From positions 1,612,001 to 1,676,000 of the forward strand of contig CP087209.1 of the NCBI GenBank assembly GCA_020912385.1: DNA of 64,000 nucleotides, written 5' to 3'. The translations under genes were made by a program, and so were the position numbers. Below are positions 33,781-44,060 of this stretch, one piece after another. The notes beneath the pieces are model-generated. The model did no database searches. It was not told where the DNA came from and saw only the letters and a program-made list of their open reading frames with translations. Each line of letters starts with the position of its first letter. The stretch's first letter is position 1. This DNA comes from Neofusicoccum parvum. Taxonomy: Eukaryota > Ascomycota > Dothideomycetes > Botryosphaeriales > Botryosphaeriaceae.

Positions 33781-34633
33781 CGGATGAGGGCTCTGGTTCT
33801 AATGTGACGATGCTACGGTGCGAGTTCGACAGGTATACCAGTGATGATTCTTCATGGCTTTCCTGCATAGGGTTGTGCAGTATCGTGCAGAAACAGCTGT
33901 GATAATCTCCGTCTCCCCTATTGGCAGTCTGTTGGTCGCCTTGCTCTTCTTTTCCCGAGAACGTGGACGGGGTTGATTTGGACCTGCATTGGCTACTCCA
34001 CAGTTTTTCGCTGCGGTGGCATGTTTCAAGCGGTGCTTCTCTGCACATCGATGACGTTTGAACTCAAGCCAGCACGTTGGTTCGCGCGCAGAATTCGTTA
34101 ACGATCTCCCTCTCCTTTTCTCGTCGCCTCTCTCGTCATGACGACAAGTTCATTAACGGCACAAACGGCAAGGCAAGGACAGGAAAAAATCGTGAAACAG
34201 ATGCCCCCAGTCCTCGCTCCCCACAAGCGTGCCTAAAGATAGCTGCAATCAACAGGGATGATTGGCTCGGAGCGGCGCAGCATAGCGTGTGGCTTATACG
34301 CGACTTATACGAAGACCGCAGCAAGCAAGCATCCCGGCCAGCGCCGAAATCTCTTCGCTGCGACTCACGTACCTTGCATTTGCGCCGACGCCGAGATACG
34401 ACGGGTAGGGCTGGGCGACCGGGCTGGGTGCTTGCTTGTCGGTGAGCCAAGCGGTGTGTGTTGGATATACTACTACAATAACGAACGCGTAGGGCTCGTT
34501 GGAGAATTGGTTGCCGGACGTTGCGGAGACACGATGCTTGGTGGGTTTCGTGAGATTTTGTGTTTGTGTCTTTCTACTACAGCTATCAAGAGATACAGCA
34601 TCGCGCCGTTTGCTCTAGAGGAAAAGAAAAAGA
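33781..34633. other. Intergenic region between xfp remnant and TLG2
   Basis: 853 bp downstream of both the remnant and the TLG2 gene, which point toward each other. No gene, RNA or repeat was recognised. Confidence 0.4.
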
Positions 34634-36049
34634 TTACAATAGTGCCATGACATCATCGCCCGCTTGCCATAGTCTGCGCTTACGCCTGCGTAGCCAGTCT
34701 CTACTTCTTGCGTCGGGCGCGTTCACGGCGCGTCGCAATGCTGTTCTCCGGTCGTTGACTATGCCGAGCTTTTCTGCCGGAGAAGCTGGGTCGGAGGGCG
34801 GTTCAGGAGCGATTGGCGGCTCTGGTGGTACGGGCGGGACGACAGGAGGAGGGCTAACACTAGCACTGCCACTTTTGCCGCCTAGCTTCAATCCGAGTAG
34901 GATGAATGCCCCGGCGATGAGAAGCACAAGCAGGAGCATGGCCTTCCGTTTGACTGTTCTTCGCTGGTAGCCCGTTGCTACCGTAAGCTCTTTGTCTGCC
35001 GCTTTGACATCTGTGGCCATGCGCTCCACGTTGTAATCAATGCGGTCGAGCATGCTGCCTTGGTCAATGACCATGGTCTGTAATTCTTGAAATATAGATG
35101 CCAGATCGATAATTCCCTTTGCGATCTCATCGATTTCCCGCTCACGCTGCGCAATGAGCGCCTCGTTGGCATCCTTGTGAACGTGGGAACGGACTTGTGC
35201 GGTTTGTAAAAGGGTGGCGCGGGATAGCGAGGTGTCATCATAGGACTCTTGGAGGGACGGGTCTGTGTATGGGTTCTGGGGGCGTGGAGAACCGGTGCGG
35301 GATGGGGGCTGAGGAGAGGACAGGCCGCCGAGAGCGCGGAGTTCTGCAGCAGTTGTGAGTAGTAGCTCTTCTAAAAGCACGAGGGTTCAGTTTTCAATAG
35401 GCGATGACGCACTTTTCAGATAGGCAGACTGCTTCTTGCGGAAAGCAGCGCTGGAATCGCCGACGCGCGTGGCCAGAGAGACCTTGAGATTCCGCGCCAT
35501 GGTCTCCTCGCCCTTGCTGGTGCCGCCCTCGCGCTGGGCGCTCTCGCGCAGCATGGAGTCAATGCGCTTGATGGCCTGCTGGCAGCTCTGGTAGCCGCGG
35601 GTGATCTCCTGCGTCAGACGCTCGATCTCGCGCTCCTCGCGCTTCTTCACATCCTCGTCGTCAAAGCCAGGCAGTACGTGCTTCTGGTGGAGCTGGTCCA
35701 GGCGCTTTGTTTGCTTTGCGATGTCCTGCAGCTTCTCCGTCACCTCGTCCTGGATGTCCAGCCAGCGCGGTGGCAGCACGTCCATCTCGATGACGGCATC
35801 GCCGTCGTTCGCGTCGTCGTAGGCGGACATGAGCCCGCGGCTCTCGTCGGAGAGGGCGGCATTGTCGGCGTAGCCGTTGTTGGGGCCGCCGTAGAACGGC
35901 TTCCGCTTGGCCGGGTGGTGCGAGTAGGACTGGCGGTAGGAGATGAAGCTGTCGCAGGGTCAGCGGCGCGCCGGGGCAATTTCTTGGGAGCTGGGAGGCG
36001 GGAGCGGCGCGCTGGGGCGGACGGACAGGTTGGTGCGGTCGCGCCACAT
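34634..36049 (-). CDS. TLG2: Endosomal/TGN t-SNARE Tlg2 (syntaxin 16-like)
   Basis: Predicted 431 residues in three exons: 36049-36027, 35948-35413 and 35370-34634. The start MWRDRTNLFISYRQSY, formed across the first intron (GTCCGT donor, GCTGAC branch), is the Sec1/Vps45-binding peptide typical of Tlg2. An N-terminal Habc bundle covers about residues 50-200. The SNARE helix runs from AQREREIDEIAKGIIDLASIFQELQTMVIDQG through DRIDYNVERM, with the central-layer Gln in it. One membrane anchor (KAMLLLVLLIAGAFILLGLKLGG) is followed by an unusually long Pro-rich lumenal tail of about 85 residues ending in Arg-rich sequence. Intron 2 is short at 42 nt. Tlg2 acts in endosome-to-Golgi fusion. Confidence 0.93.
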
Positions 36050-36491
36050 GGCGGCGGTGGGGAGGGCGTCGGGGTCTGAGTCGTCAGCGCGTCCAGCGCA
36101 TCGCCGTGTCGTTCTGTCGAGAGGCGGGATGGGCGGGCGCTTCACATGCCGGCGGGCGGTGGTTGCAGCGTCGTGGCTGCTGCCCCGGCTGGCAACGTAA
36201 TACCAGGGCTCAGCCGGCGCAGCGGCGCGGCGGGCGCGATTCGCTGGCGGGCGCGCAGGGCTGGCGGCCAAGTGCGAACGCTTGTCCCGCCTGCTGGCCC
36301 TGTGCGCGCCCCGGCAAGAGACACCAAGCAGCAATCCTCATCCTGATCGACTCCTCAGCCGCAACAACACGCCGACGCCTTTATAGCCGCCCGCAGCCTC
36401 GCTGAGCAGCCCGCCATTCCACTCTCCCCCATCCGCACGCCCGCACAGCACCCTCCTGCACCCCCCGCCCCGCCCCTCGCCCACAGCAACA
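36050..36491. other. Divergent promoter region, TLG2 / calmodulin
   Basis: 442 bp between divergent starts. The right part (36370-36490) is C-rich with CCGCCC/CACCC tracts, a typical leader of strongly expressed fungal genes. No exact operator is proposed. Confidence 0.45.
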
Positions 36492-37455
36492 ATGGTGCGT
36501 CGCTCCCACGATACCCCGCCTGTGCGAAACAATGTTCGCCCGCCCGCCCACTGACTCCCACGCGCCCCCAGGCCGACTCTCTTACCGAGGAGCAAGTCTC
36601 CGAGTTCAAGGAGGCCTTCTCCCTCTTCGTAAGTCTCCTGTCCCCTTTTCTGCGGCCCAGCCAGACGTCTGCCTGCCCTCCTGGCCGCGGCCAGCCCTAG
36701 AGCCCCCTACTAATAATGCCTTTCTCCACTGCAGGACAAGGACGGCGATGGTGCGTACTGCCCAGCCTCATCTCCCCCCTCCCTGCGCGCCCGCGTGCAC
36801 TCCCCGACGCCTACGCCTGCCGGCGCGGGCTGCCGGTCGCCTCGTGCCAGCCAGCCTTGCCCCACCCTGCTGTTGTCGTCACGACTCACGACAGCTCACG
36901 CGAACAATTGGTGCTTTGGCTGCTGAGCGTGCAACCGCTGACAGGACGCGATGCAGGACAAATTACCACCAAGGAGCTCGGCACCGTCATGCGCTCTCTG
37001 GGCCAGAACCCCAGCGAGTCTGAGCTGCAGGACATGATCAACGAGGTTGATGCCGACAACAACGGCACCATTGACTTCCCCGGTACGATGAATTTTTCGC
37101 GTGTGTCGCGGGTAGCGGCGGTGCTAACCAGGGCTTGCAGAGTTCCTCACGATGATGGCCCGCAAGATGAAGGACACCGACTCTGAGGAGGAGATCCGCG
37201 AGGCATTCAAGGTCTTCGACCGCGACAACAACGGCTTCATCTCCGCCGCCGAGCTCCGCCACGTCATGACGTCGATCGGCGAGAAGCTGACCGACGATGA
37301 GGTCGACGAGATGATCCGCGAGGCGGACCAGGACGGTGACGGCAGGATCGACTGTAAAGGCCCCTCCCCCGTGTGCACGGCGTGGGAACGCGGACAGTGC
37401 GGCTGACAGGACACGTGCAGACAACGAATTCGTGCAGCTCATGATGCAGAAGTAA
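36492..37455 (+). CDS. CMD1: Calmodulin
   Basis: Exactly 149 residues in six exons: 36492-36494, 36572-36628, 36735-36750, 36957-37082, 37141-37353 and 37421-37455. It is the calcium sensor that activates calcineurin, CaM kinases and myosins. Four EF hands are visible: [36 protein letters not shown] and [12 protein letters not shown], each with the expected Asp/Glu ligands. The first exon is only ATG, a structure known in filamentous-fungal calmodulin genes, and the third exon is 16 nt. Intron 3 is long at 206 nt. The protein looks fully conserved for filamentous ascomycetes. Confidence 0.98.
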
Positions 37456-38275
37456 GCGCAGCCACCAGGCTGGCGCCATGTTTCAAGAATGAACGACGAC
37501 TTGATGCTCTTTGGTACGGCGGCGGCAGGGAATCGGCCGGCATGCAGCTGAATATACTATTTGGCCGAGCATGGACTGCATCGGTTTCCTTCCGGGTTTC
37601 TTTGGACCTGTCTCCACCAGACATCCTTCAATCCTACTTCTCCCACGACTGGTCGTCCGATTGTCTTTCTTGCATGTGATTTTTTTGCGACTGCGTGCTT
37701 GGTCAGGAAGTTGGTCTCGGTTTGCGCTTTCCGCTTTGCTCAGCCAGAATACACAGTAGATGGATCTTTGATATCACCAGGTAGCAGCATACCTCCACCC
37801 TCCCTGCGTGCCCCTTGATCTTTGGTCCACGCGAAGGCTTCTTGGCAACCGCAGCCAAGAGCTTCCTGCATTTCCGTCGGCGGGTCCTGAGTGCTGCGTT
37901 CACACCATATTTAAGCAACAACAACCTGGTCTCTTGGCGTCGGGCCAGGATTCATTGTTCGCCTTGGCCATCCATCATGTACATGTTGCGGTCAGCGACC
38001 CGGGTTCGGTCACCACCAGTTTAGATTTGATTGTCTTCACTACATCTCGGTTCTCTCATTTGTGTCCTCGTTGTCTGCCCAGGTGGCTTTGTTTCCATGG
38101 ACGCTCGCAATCTGAAGTTGCCAGATCCGGGCAATCACCGCAGCCAGGACAAACAAAGACGCCAATGACATTTGTCCCATCAGCCTCGCACCGTGTCCCT
38201 CACGTTTAGCTTTCCGGTTCCTCTGGCCGCTCTGCTCGTCTGCCGCCCACTACGATCTTGAAGATACTCCTGGTC
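37456..38275. other. Intergenic region after calmodulin
   Basis: 820 bp holding the calmodulin 3' untranslated region and the promoter of the next gene. Frames here show no family resemblance. Confidence 0.45.
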
Positions 38276-40035
38276 ATGGCTAACTACACGCCCGCGCCCC
38301 GCTTCCAGCAATTCGACGGTCTAACACGGCAGCAGTGGAAAGAGAAGTGCCAGCCGCAATGGATTGCCTTCCAGGCTTCGATCAACGACGCCAACCGCGG
38401 ACGTGTGCGTCGGCTTGCAATGAGCCACTGGCACACCCTCAAGGACTTGGAATGGGTGGCCGAAAATCTGCCAAAACTGGTCGAACTCGACCTCAGCGAT
38501 GTTCAGGACGCCATTGTCTGCGACGGCGATATCCCGGATGGTTACTGGCGCGTGCTTGATGACAGAGGAAGGCTGACCACACAGTGCCACGGCTTTTTCC
38601 ATTGGGACCGCACGCCCCCAGAGCTCTGGAGTCGGCTTGAGAAGCTCTGTGTCCGGCACTGGGGCTGCAACAGGCTGCAGGACTCGAGGTTCCGGCATGT
38701 GGACGCAGGCGGATGGATCCCGAACAAGGAGCTTCGCCTCGATGGCGGCGGCTGCGTAGAGATTCGCAGTCGCCGTGAAACCCTTGGCGGGCGTGGCCAG
38801 GACGTCACCAGCGTTGTAGCGCAGTGCAAGAAACTCAGAACGCTGGTCATCAGAGGGCCTTCTCTCGACCCATCGTTGGGCAGGTCATGGAGGCCTCGGC
38901 ATGCCTGCGCCGACGACGAAGGGTCGCACGCACACATTTGCGCCATCGTCAAAGGCCTTGTGGACAAGTCACCGGAGTCTTTGCGGAAAGTCGAGTTCTT
39001 GCAGGCCGAGTTCGCACCCCAGATGGTGTCCATGCTGCGGGAACGGATGAACCTACCGTCGATTACCTTTTCCTTTGGAGATGTTCTGCGTCGATACGCA
39101 CCTGGGCGCGAACCGGATGTCAGGAAAGATGACCCGTCCGAATATGCAGCCGAGCACGCAAAGTTCCCAGAATATCCCCCTGCCGTGGCGGAAGAGGCGA
39201 CTCGCCTTCCCCCATTGTATGAAGACCTGGCTACTTGCCAATTTCAGACCTCGAAACGTGGGGAGCCGGAGATGTGGTTCCACGAAAGACTCGACCGCAA
39301 CACTTTCCCGCGGCTGGTCATCCGGGACTGGTTAAAGGAGTCTACTGCCAAGTACATGTCTCTTTGGGGGGAATCAATAAACCGAAGGGTAAAGCAATCC
39401 GGACCTGAAAGTGTGCTTAGCGGCACGGAGGCAAGATTGATGGAGTACTTCTTAATCTACAAAGACGAACGGCCTGGCCCCGGGCTACGAGACTTCCTTG
39501 GATCTGTGCGTGATGTCTTCAGCGACGGGCACTGTGACGGAGAGCTCCAATTCACCTGCAACGACCAGCAAATCATCAACGACATCCCCGTCAGCATCTT
39601 TTCCTTCCTGACCCCCTGTCCAACCCAGACCGGCCTCGACGTCAGCCCCTTCACCACCCTCCACCGCGCCTTCAACTGGACGCCGCTGTGGGACATCGAC
39701 CCGCTCATCGACCCCCAATTCCCCTGGAACGTCGGCCTCGACACTTCCCTCCACCCCTCCACCGACGCGGCAGCGCCCACGAGCCTCGTCCTCGCCCCCA
39801 TCGTCCGCGCCTTCCGGGCCCTCTCGTGCCGCGAGATCCCCGTCCGCCTCCTCATCGGCAACCGCCCACGCCTCCCCATCTCCGCCTCCACCGGCCTCTA
39901 CTGGGGCGGCGCCACCACCACCACCGCCACCGCCCCGCCACCCGCGTGGAAAGACCCCCTCCCGCCGGCCGCCTGGCTCACCTTCCCGGTCAAGGACTCG
40001 TCGCGCCCGCTCTCCACCGGGCGGGACCCCGACTC

Positions 40036-40068
<33 letters not shown>

Positions 40069-41167
40069 CAACGACACCCACACGATCGCCTCCCTCGCCT
40101 CCGAGCTGACCATCCGCTACCCGGACCGGACGGGGGCCTGCTGCGCGGACGCCGGCGACGCCGACGGGACGCTGCTGGCGCGGATGCTGCGGCGCGAGGC
40201 GCGCGGGTGGCAGCGGTGGTGGAGGGCGGCGGCGCCGGGGCTCGCGGCGCGGCTGCGGCGGCTGCGCATCCGCATGCCGCGCGCGTTCGACGGGTACGAG
40301 AGCGCGGGGCTGGCGGCGCTGCTGCTGAGGGGAGGGGGCGGGTGGCGGGTGAGGTTGCTGCCTGGGGAGAGGGGCGAGGCGGTGGATTTTGTGGTGAGGG
40401 AGTGGAGCAGGGGTGGGGATGGGGGAGGGGTTGAGGGGGGGCTGCTGGAGGGTGAGGAGGAGAGTGAGGAGGAGGTGAGTGATGTGGTGGAGGGGTGGAG
40501 GGATGAGGAGAGGGCGGGGAAGGAGGCGAGGAGGCTGTGGGAGGCGTGGGAGAAGGCATGGGGGGAGGAGATGGAGGAGATTCAGGTCGAGAGAACGCCC
40601 GACAGGGAGATTGAGGAGAGCCAGGAGAGCCTAAAGATGGAAGTTGAGGACCCAGCTCTGATCGAGGATACTCAGGTCGAGGACACTCAAGTCGAGGACA
40701 CTCAAGTCGAGGACACTCAAGTCGAGGAGACGCAGGTAAAGGAGGAGGAACCGTCTGTCTTACCATGGCGACCGGACTCTCGTCCTCTTACTCCAATATC
40801 GCCACCAGTCGAGCCTCTCACGCCCGTGCATACGCCGCCGCCGCAGATTCCGCTGCAGCCTTCACCGCCGGAAGAAGTGGAGACACCTCCTGCACCCAAG
40901 AAACCTCGTCGAGGCAGGGCGGTCGAGCGGACACCATCGCCGTTCCGGTCACCATCCGAAGAGTCTGAGGCGTCGCCCACACCGAAGAAAGCTCGGCGAA
41001 GTAGGACTGCTAAACCTAGTAAGAAGCCAGAAGCCAGCAAGAAGAGAGACAGGTCGGCAAATTCTGTGGACACGAGGAAGCAGAGAGAAGAGAGCGAGGC
41101 GCCACCGCCGAAGAAGAAGGCGAAGAAGTCAAGGTGGGAGAGGGAGCTGGAGCTGTTGAAGTCTTAG
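38276..41167 (+). CDS. Large hypothetical protein with LRR-like N part and repeat-rich tail
   Basis: An uninterrupted frame of 963 residues from the ATG at 38276; I do not recognise the family. The N-terminal half (about 1-270) has leucine-rich-repeat-like phrases such as LPKLVELDLSDVQDAIV, LWSRLEKLCVRHWG and CKKLRTLVIRG, as in many fungal F-box/LRR-type proteins, but no F-box is visible. The middle part has many Trp and Arg. A run of about ten Asp lies near residue 590 (GAC repeats, 40034-40065). An acidic Gly/Glu region is encoded by a G-rich strand at 40320-40560. Then five copies of a 15-nt unit (40664-40735) give VEDTQ repeats. The last 100 residues are Pro/Lys/Arg-rich with several KKPRR- and PKKAR-type basic clusters, suggesting nuclear location. 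Confidence 0.75.
40664..40735 (+). repeat. 15-nt tandem repeat coding for VEDTQ
   Basis: About five copies of a unit close to GAGGACACTCAAGTC, the central three identical. It is in frame within the hypothetical gene, so copy-number change adds or removes five residues without breaking the protein. Confidence 0.9.
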
Positions 41168-41298
41168 GCAGAAATTTGGGCAAGACGGGCGTTTGAGATT
41201 GTATGGCATGACACATGTAGATCTAGGTCACGAATGTCGATGCTTCATTGCAAATATCCTGTGCTTGCTCCGAGGGGGGGTCCACTCACTTCATCGCC

Positions 41299-42544
41299 TC
41301 AGTCCCCCAGCGCCTCGAACGAAAAGCCGCCGCCGATCTCATCGCCCTGCTCGACCACGAACGTGCTCACACCGGTGTAGTTCGCGCACCCGCTCACCTC
41401 CACCCTCACGCCCTTCCTGTCGCCGACCTCGACCTCCTCCACCGCCCTCCCCACGAACGCGCCGCTGCCCCCGAACGCGTTCGACAGCACGCTGTGGTAC
41501 GCCCACGCGTCGCCGACGCCCCTCTCCCCCTTGGCCACCGCCAGCGCCACGCGCGCCTGCACGCCCGAGCCCGTCGGGCTGCGGTCGACCTGGCTGTCGG
41601 CGAAGAAGCACAGGCCGGACTCGGCGCCGGCGCAGCCGTCGGGCACGGCGCCGCGGCCGGGCTCGGTCACGAAGACCGAGTACAGGAAGGCCAGGTCCGG
41701 GTGGTCCGGGTGGTGCAGGTGCCGGCGCAGGTCCGGGGAGGCGTTGAAGGCGGCCTTGAGGCGGGCGGTGGCGTCGCGGAGGGCGGTGATGGGCGGGTGG
41801 GCGAGCGAGGCCGGGAAGCCGAGGACCGGCGCCGGGACGACGATGTAGAAGGCGCCGCCGTAGGTGACGTCGACGGGGACGGAGGTGGTGGCGGCGGGGA
41901 GGGCGGGCCAGCGCAGGGACGGCGGGATGGGCACGGAGAGGTTGAGGCCGGCGGCGAAGGACGGCACGGAGAGGTAGGTGATGGGGCGGGAGGGGTCGGC
42001 GCGGAAGGCGGCGGCGGTGCCGGTCGCGGGGACGGTGATGCGGACGAGCCCGCAGGGGACGTGCAGGCGCACCTCGACGGTGGCGGAGGTGGTGTCGAAG
42101 TGCAGCTCGTGGCGGCGGGGGAAGATGAGGGGGTCGGTGCAGTCGACGAGCAGGCGGCTGACGGCGATGGTGGCGTGGCCGCACATGGTGCTGTAGCCCT
42201 CGTGGGTCATGAAGAGCACGCCCATGTGAGCCTCGCCCTGGTCGACGAGCTCGGTGTGCGGGCGGAGGATGGCTCCGTACATGTCGCGATGGCCGCGCGG
42301 CTCGAAGATGAGGCTGCGACGGATGTGGTCGTGCTGGGAGAGGGCCACGGCGCGCTGTTCGAGCAGCGTGCCGCTTTAGACGGTTGTGTTAATGTTTGTG
42401 TGCGTGGTCTGGTGGATCTGGCGCATACGGAATGTCTGGGAATCCGGAATACACAATCCTAGTGGGCTCGCCGGTTGTGTGCATGTCAATCGTCTTGATC
42501 TGACGCGCCACCAACGGGCGCATGAAAGACGGGATGTCGTCCAT
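41299..42544 (-). CDS. Trans-3-hydroxy-L-proline dehydratase
   Basis: Predicted 396 residues in two exons, 42544-42429 and 42373-41299 (55-nt intron). It belongs to the proline racemase fold. The first catalytic motif is MCGHATIA with Cys103, but the second motif reads DRSPTGSG, with Thr306 where racemases and epimerases have Cys. Cys-to-Thr at this site is the established mark of the dehydratase (animal L3HYPDH) that turns trans-3-hydroxy-L-proline into pyrroline-2-carboxylate. IKTIDMHTTGEPTRIV at the N terminus and PCGLVRITVPA support it. The likely role is catabolism of collagen- or echinocandin-type hydroxyproline. There is no secretion signal. Confidence 0.9.
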
Positions 42545-42839
42545 TGTCACGGAAGAAGAAAGCTTGAGAGACAGTTGACTTGTAGAGAAAAGATGGTGTA
42601 TTGCTGGGGGTGGAGGTGCAGATATATAGATGCCGGGCGTTGGAAAGTGACGCGATGTCGATGTTGTGCACATTGCACGCCCTATGCATGCGGGTCATGA
42701 GTAGTTCTGACGCCCGTTGGCCACACCAGGAACCGGGCTGTCGATAGGGCCTGTCACCTACTGCATACACGGCTGACATGGAGACTGCGCGAGCCCGCCG
42801 TGTCTTCGTCCAGCGCGCGCAACAAGCAGGCGCAGATGG

Positions 42840-42875
<36 letters not shown>

Positions 42876-43183
42876 GGCCTGCCCAGGCGCGTGCCGGCGT
42901 TCGCCCGGGTGCGAGGCCGCTTTCCGAGCTCTCTGCTCTCCATCGCCGCCGCTCTCCCGCGCCGCTCTCTGCCTCAATGCTGCACCGCGTCTCGCCAAAT
43001 CTTGGAATGCATGCCATGCTTGGTCTATCGTTCCAATTGGGCGTGCCTCCCCGAGCCAGGCCCAACAATGCGCCCTCCAGCACGCAATGCGGAGAATTAC
43101 CCGCAGCTAATCGTACAGTGACCGTCCGGCCAAACCGCCCAAGACACCGCCGCCCAAACGCCTCGAACCCGCGGCCGCGCCGC
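42545..43183. other. Intergenic region with hexamer repeat
   Basis: 639 bp between the dehydratase start and the 3' end of the Rossmann protein gene. It includes a GCTCCT hexamer repeat at about 42841-42876. A long plus-strand frame crossing into the next gene is a GC artefact. Confidence 0.45.
42841..42876 (+). repeat. (GCTCCT)n simple tandem repeat
   Basis: About six consecutive copies of a CTCCTG/GCTCCT hexamer with a strongly pyrimidine-biased strand, in noncoding DNA upstream of the dehydratase gene. Confidence 0.85.
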
Positions 43184-44060
43184 CTACTTGCCCCCCTCCT
43201 CCAGCATGATCCGCCTGAACGCCTTGTTCGGCACGATCCTGCCGCCCTCCAGCACGTCGTCGCCGGCCAGCGGCGCGCCGTCGCCGACGGCCAGCCGGAC
43301 GAAGAAGTCGCCCAGCAGCGCCGTGGGCGAGTGGAAGCCGCTGGCGAAGGCGCGGACGGGCGGGCCCATGACCAGGCCCAGGTAGTCGCGCAACGGCGTG
43401 CGCCCGCGCTGCTGCTCGACCACCTCGGCGTGCCCGGCCTTGTCGACGAACGCCGGCCGCACCGCGTACGGCCGCAGCGACGCGTGCCCCGCCGTCGCCG
43501 GCAGCCCGAGCAGCTGCATCTCGGTGGCGCCTTTGACGCGCCCGAAGATGGGCGTGAAGCGGCCCGGCGTCTGGGTGGCGCCCTCGCCTGCGCGGTCTGT
43601 CAGCGGGGTGGGAAGGTTGGGTGCGGAGGGGGGGAGGACGTGCCGGAGACGTAGATGAACTTGAACGGGTCGTGCAGGCCGGAGAAGGCCTTCGCCGCGG
43701 CGAGCGGGTAGTCCTGGGTGATTTTGATGTACTCTCTGCGCCGGCGTCAGCACGGGGAAATGCGTGCGTCTGCGTGGAGGGGAGCGCAGCTCACTCCTTT
43801 CCAACCTGGTTCTGGCTGATGCCCTGCGCCCAAATGCACGCCTCGGCGCCCTCGAGCTGCTTCAGCACCTCGGCCGGATACTGCTCAAAGTCCTTGTGCT
43901 GGATGACGGTCACGCCCTCCTTGCCCTCGGCCATGGGCACCGGGCTGCGGCTGAGGATGGACACGCGCGAGATCGGCCCGCCGGCCTTCATGTTGGCGAG
44001 CACCTGCACCAGAGTCCCCGAGCCAACGAGGCCGGTTGCGCCCGTGAGTATGATGTGCAT
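43184..44060 (-). CDS. NAD(P)-binding Rossmann-fold protein (atypical SDR, epimerase-like)
   Basis: Predicted 253 residues in three exons: 44060-43795, 43735-43644 and 43587-43184. The N terminus MHIILTGATGLVGSGTLVQVL carries the GxTGxxG dinucleotide motif of atypical short-chain dehydrogenases. FKFIYVSGEGATQTPGRFTPIFGRVKGATEMQL corresponds to the conserved Ser-to-Lys segment of NAD-dependent epimerase-like fungal proteins. The second intron starts with GCACGT rather than GT; only that donor restores VSGEGATQ. No signal or membrane segment is visible. The reaction is unknown. It lies tail-to-head beside the hydroxyproline dehydratase on the same strand, with no proof of a joint role. Confidence 0.85.

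Noticed and set aside
33498..33902. A functional short gene from the clean 3' frame of the xfp remnant
   Set aside because: It covers only the end of the phosphoketolase C-terminal domain without cofactor sites, then runs into low-complexity Gly sequence.
41248..42462. Plus-strand frame of 404 codons opposite the hydroxyproline dehydratase
   Set aside because: Gly/Val/Asp-rich antisense shadow. The minus strand carries clear catalytic motifs.
42800..43654. Plus-strand frame of 284 codons
   Set aside because: It is made of the GCTCCT repeat followed by the antisense of the Rossmann-protein gene.
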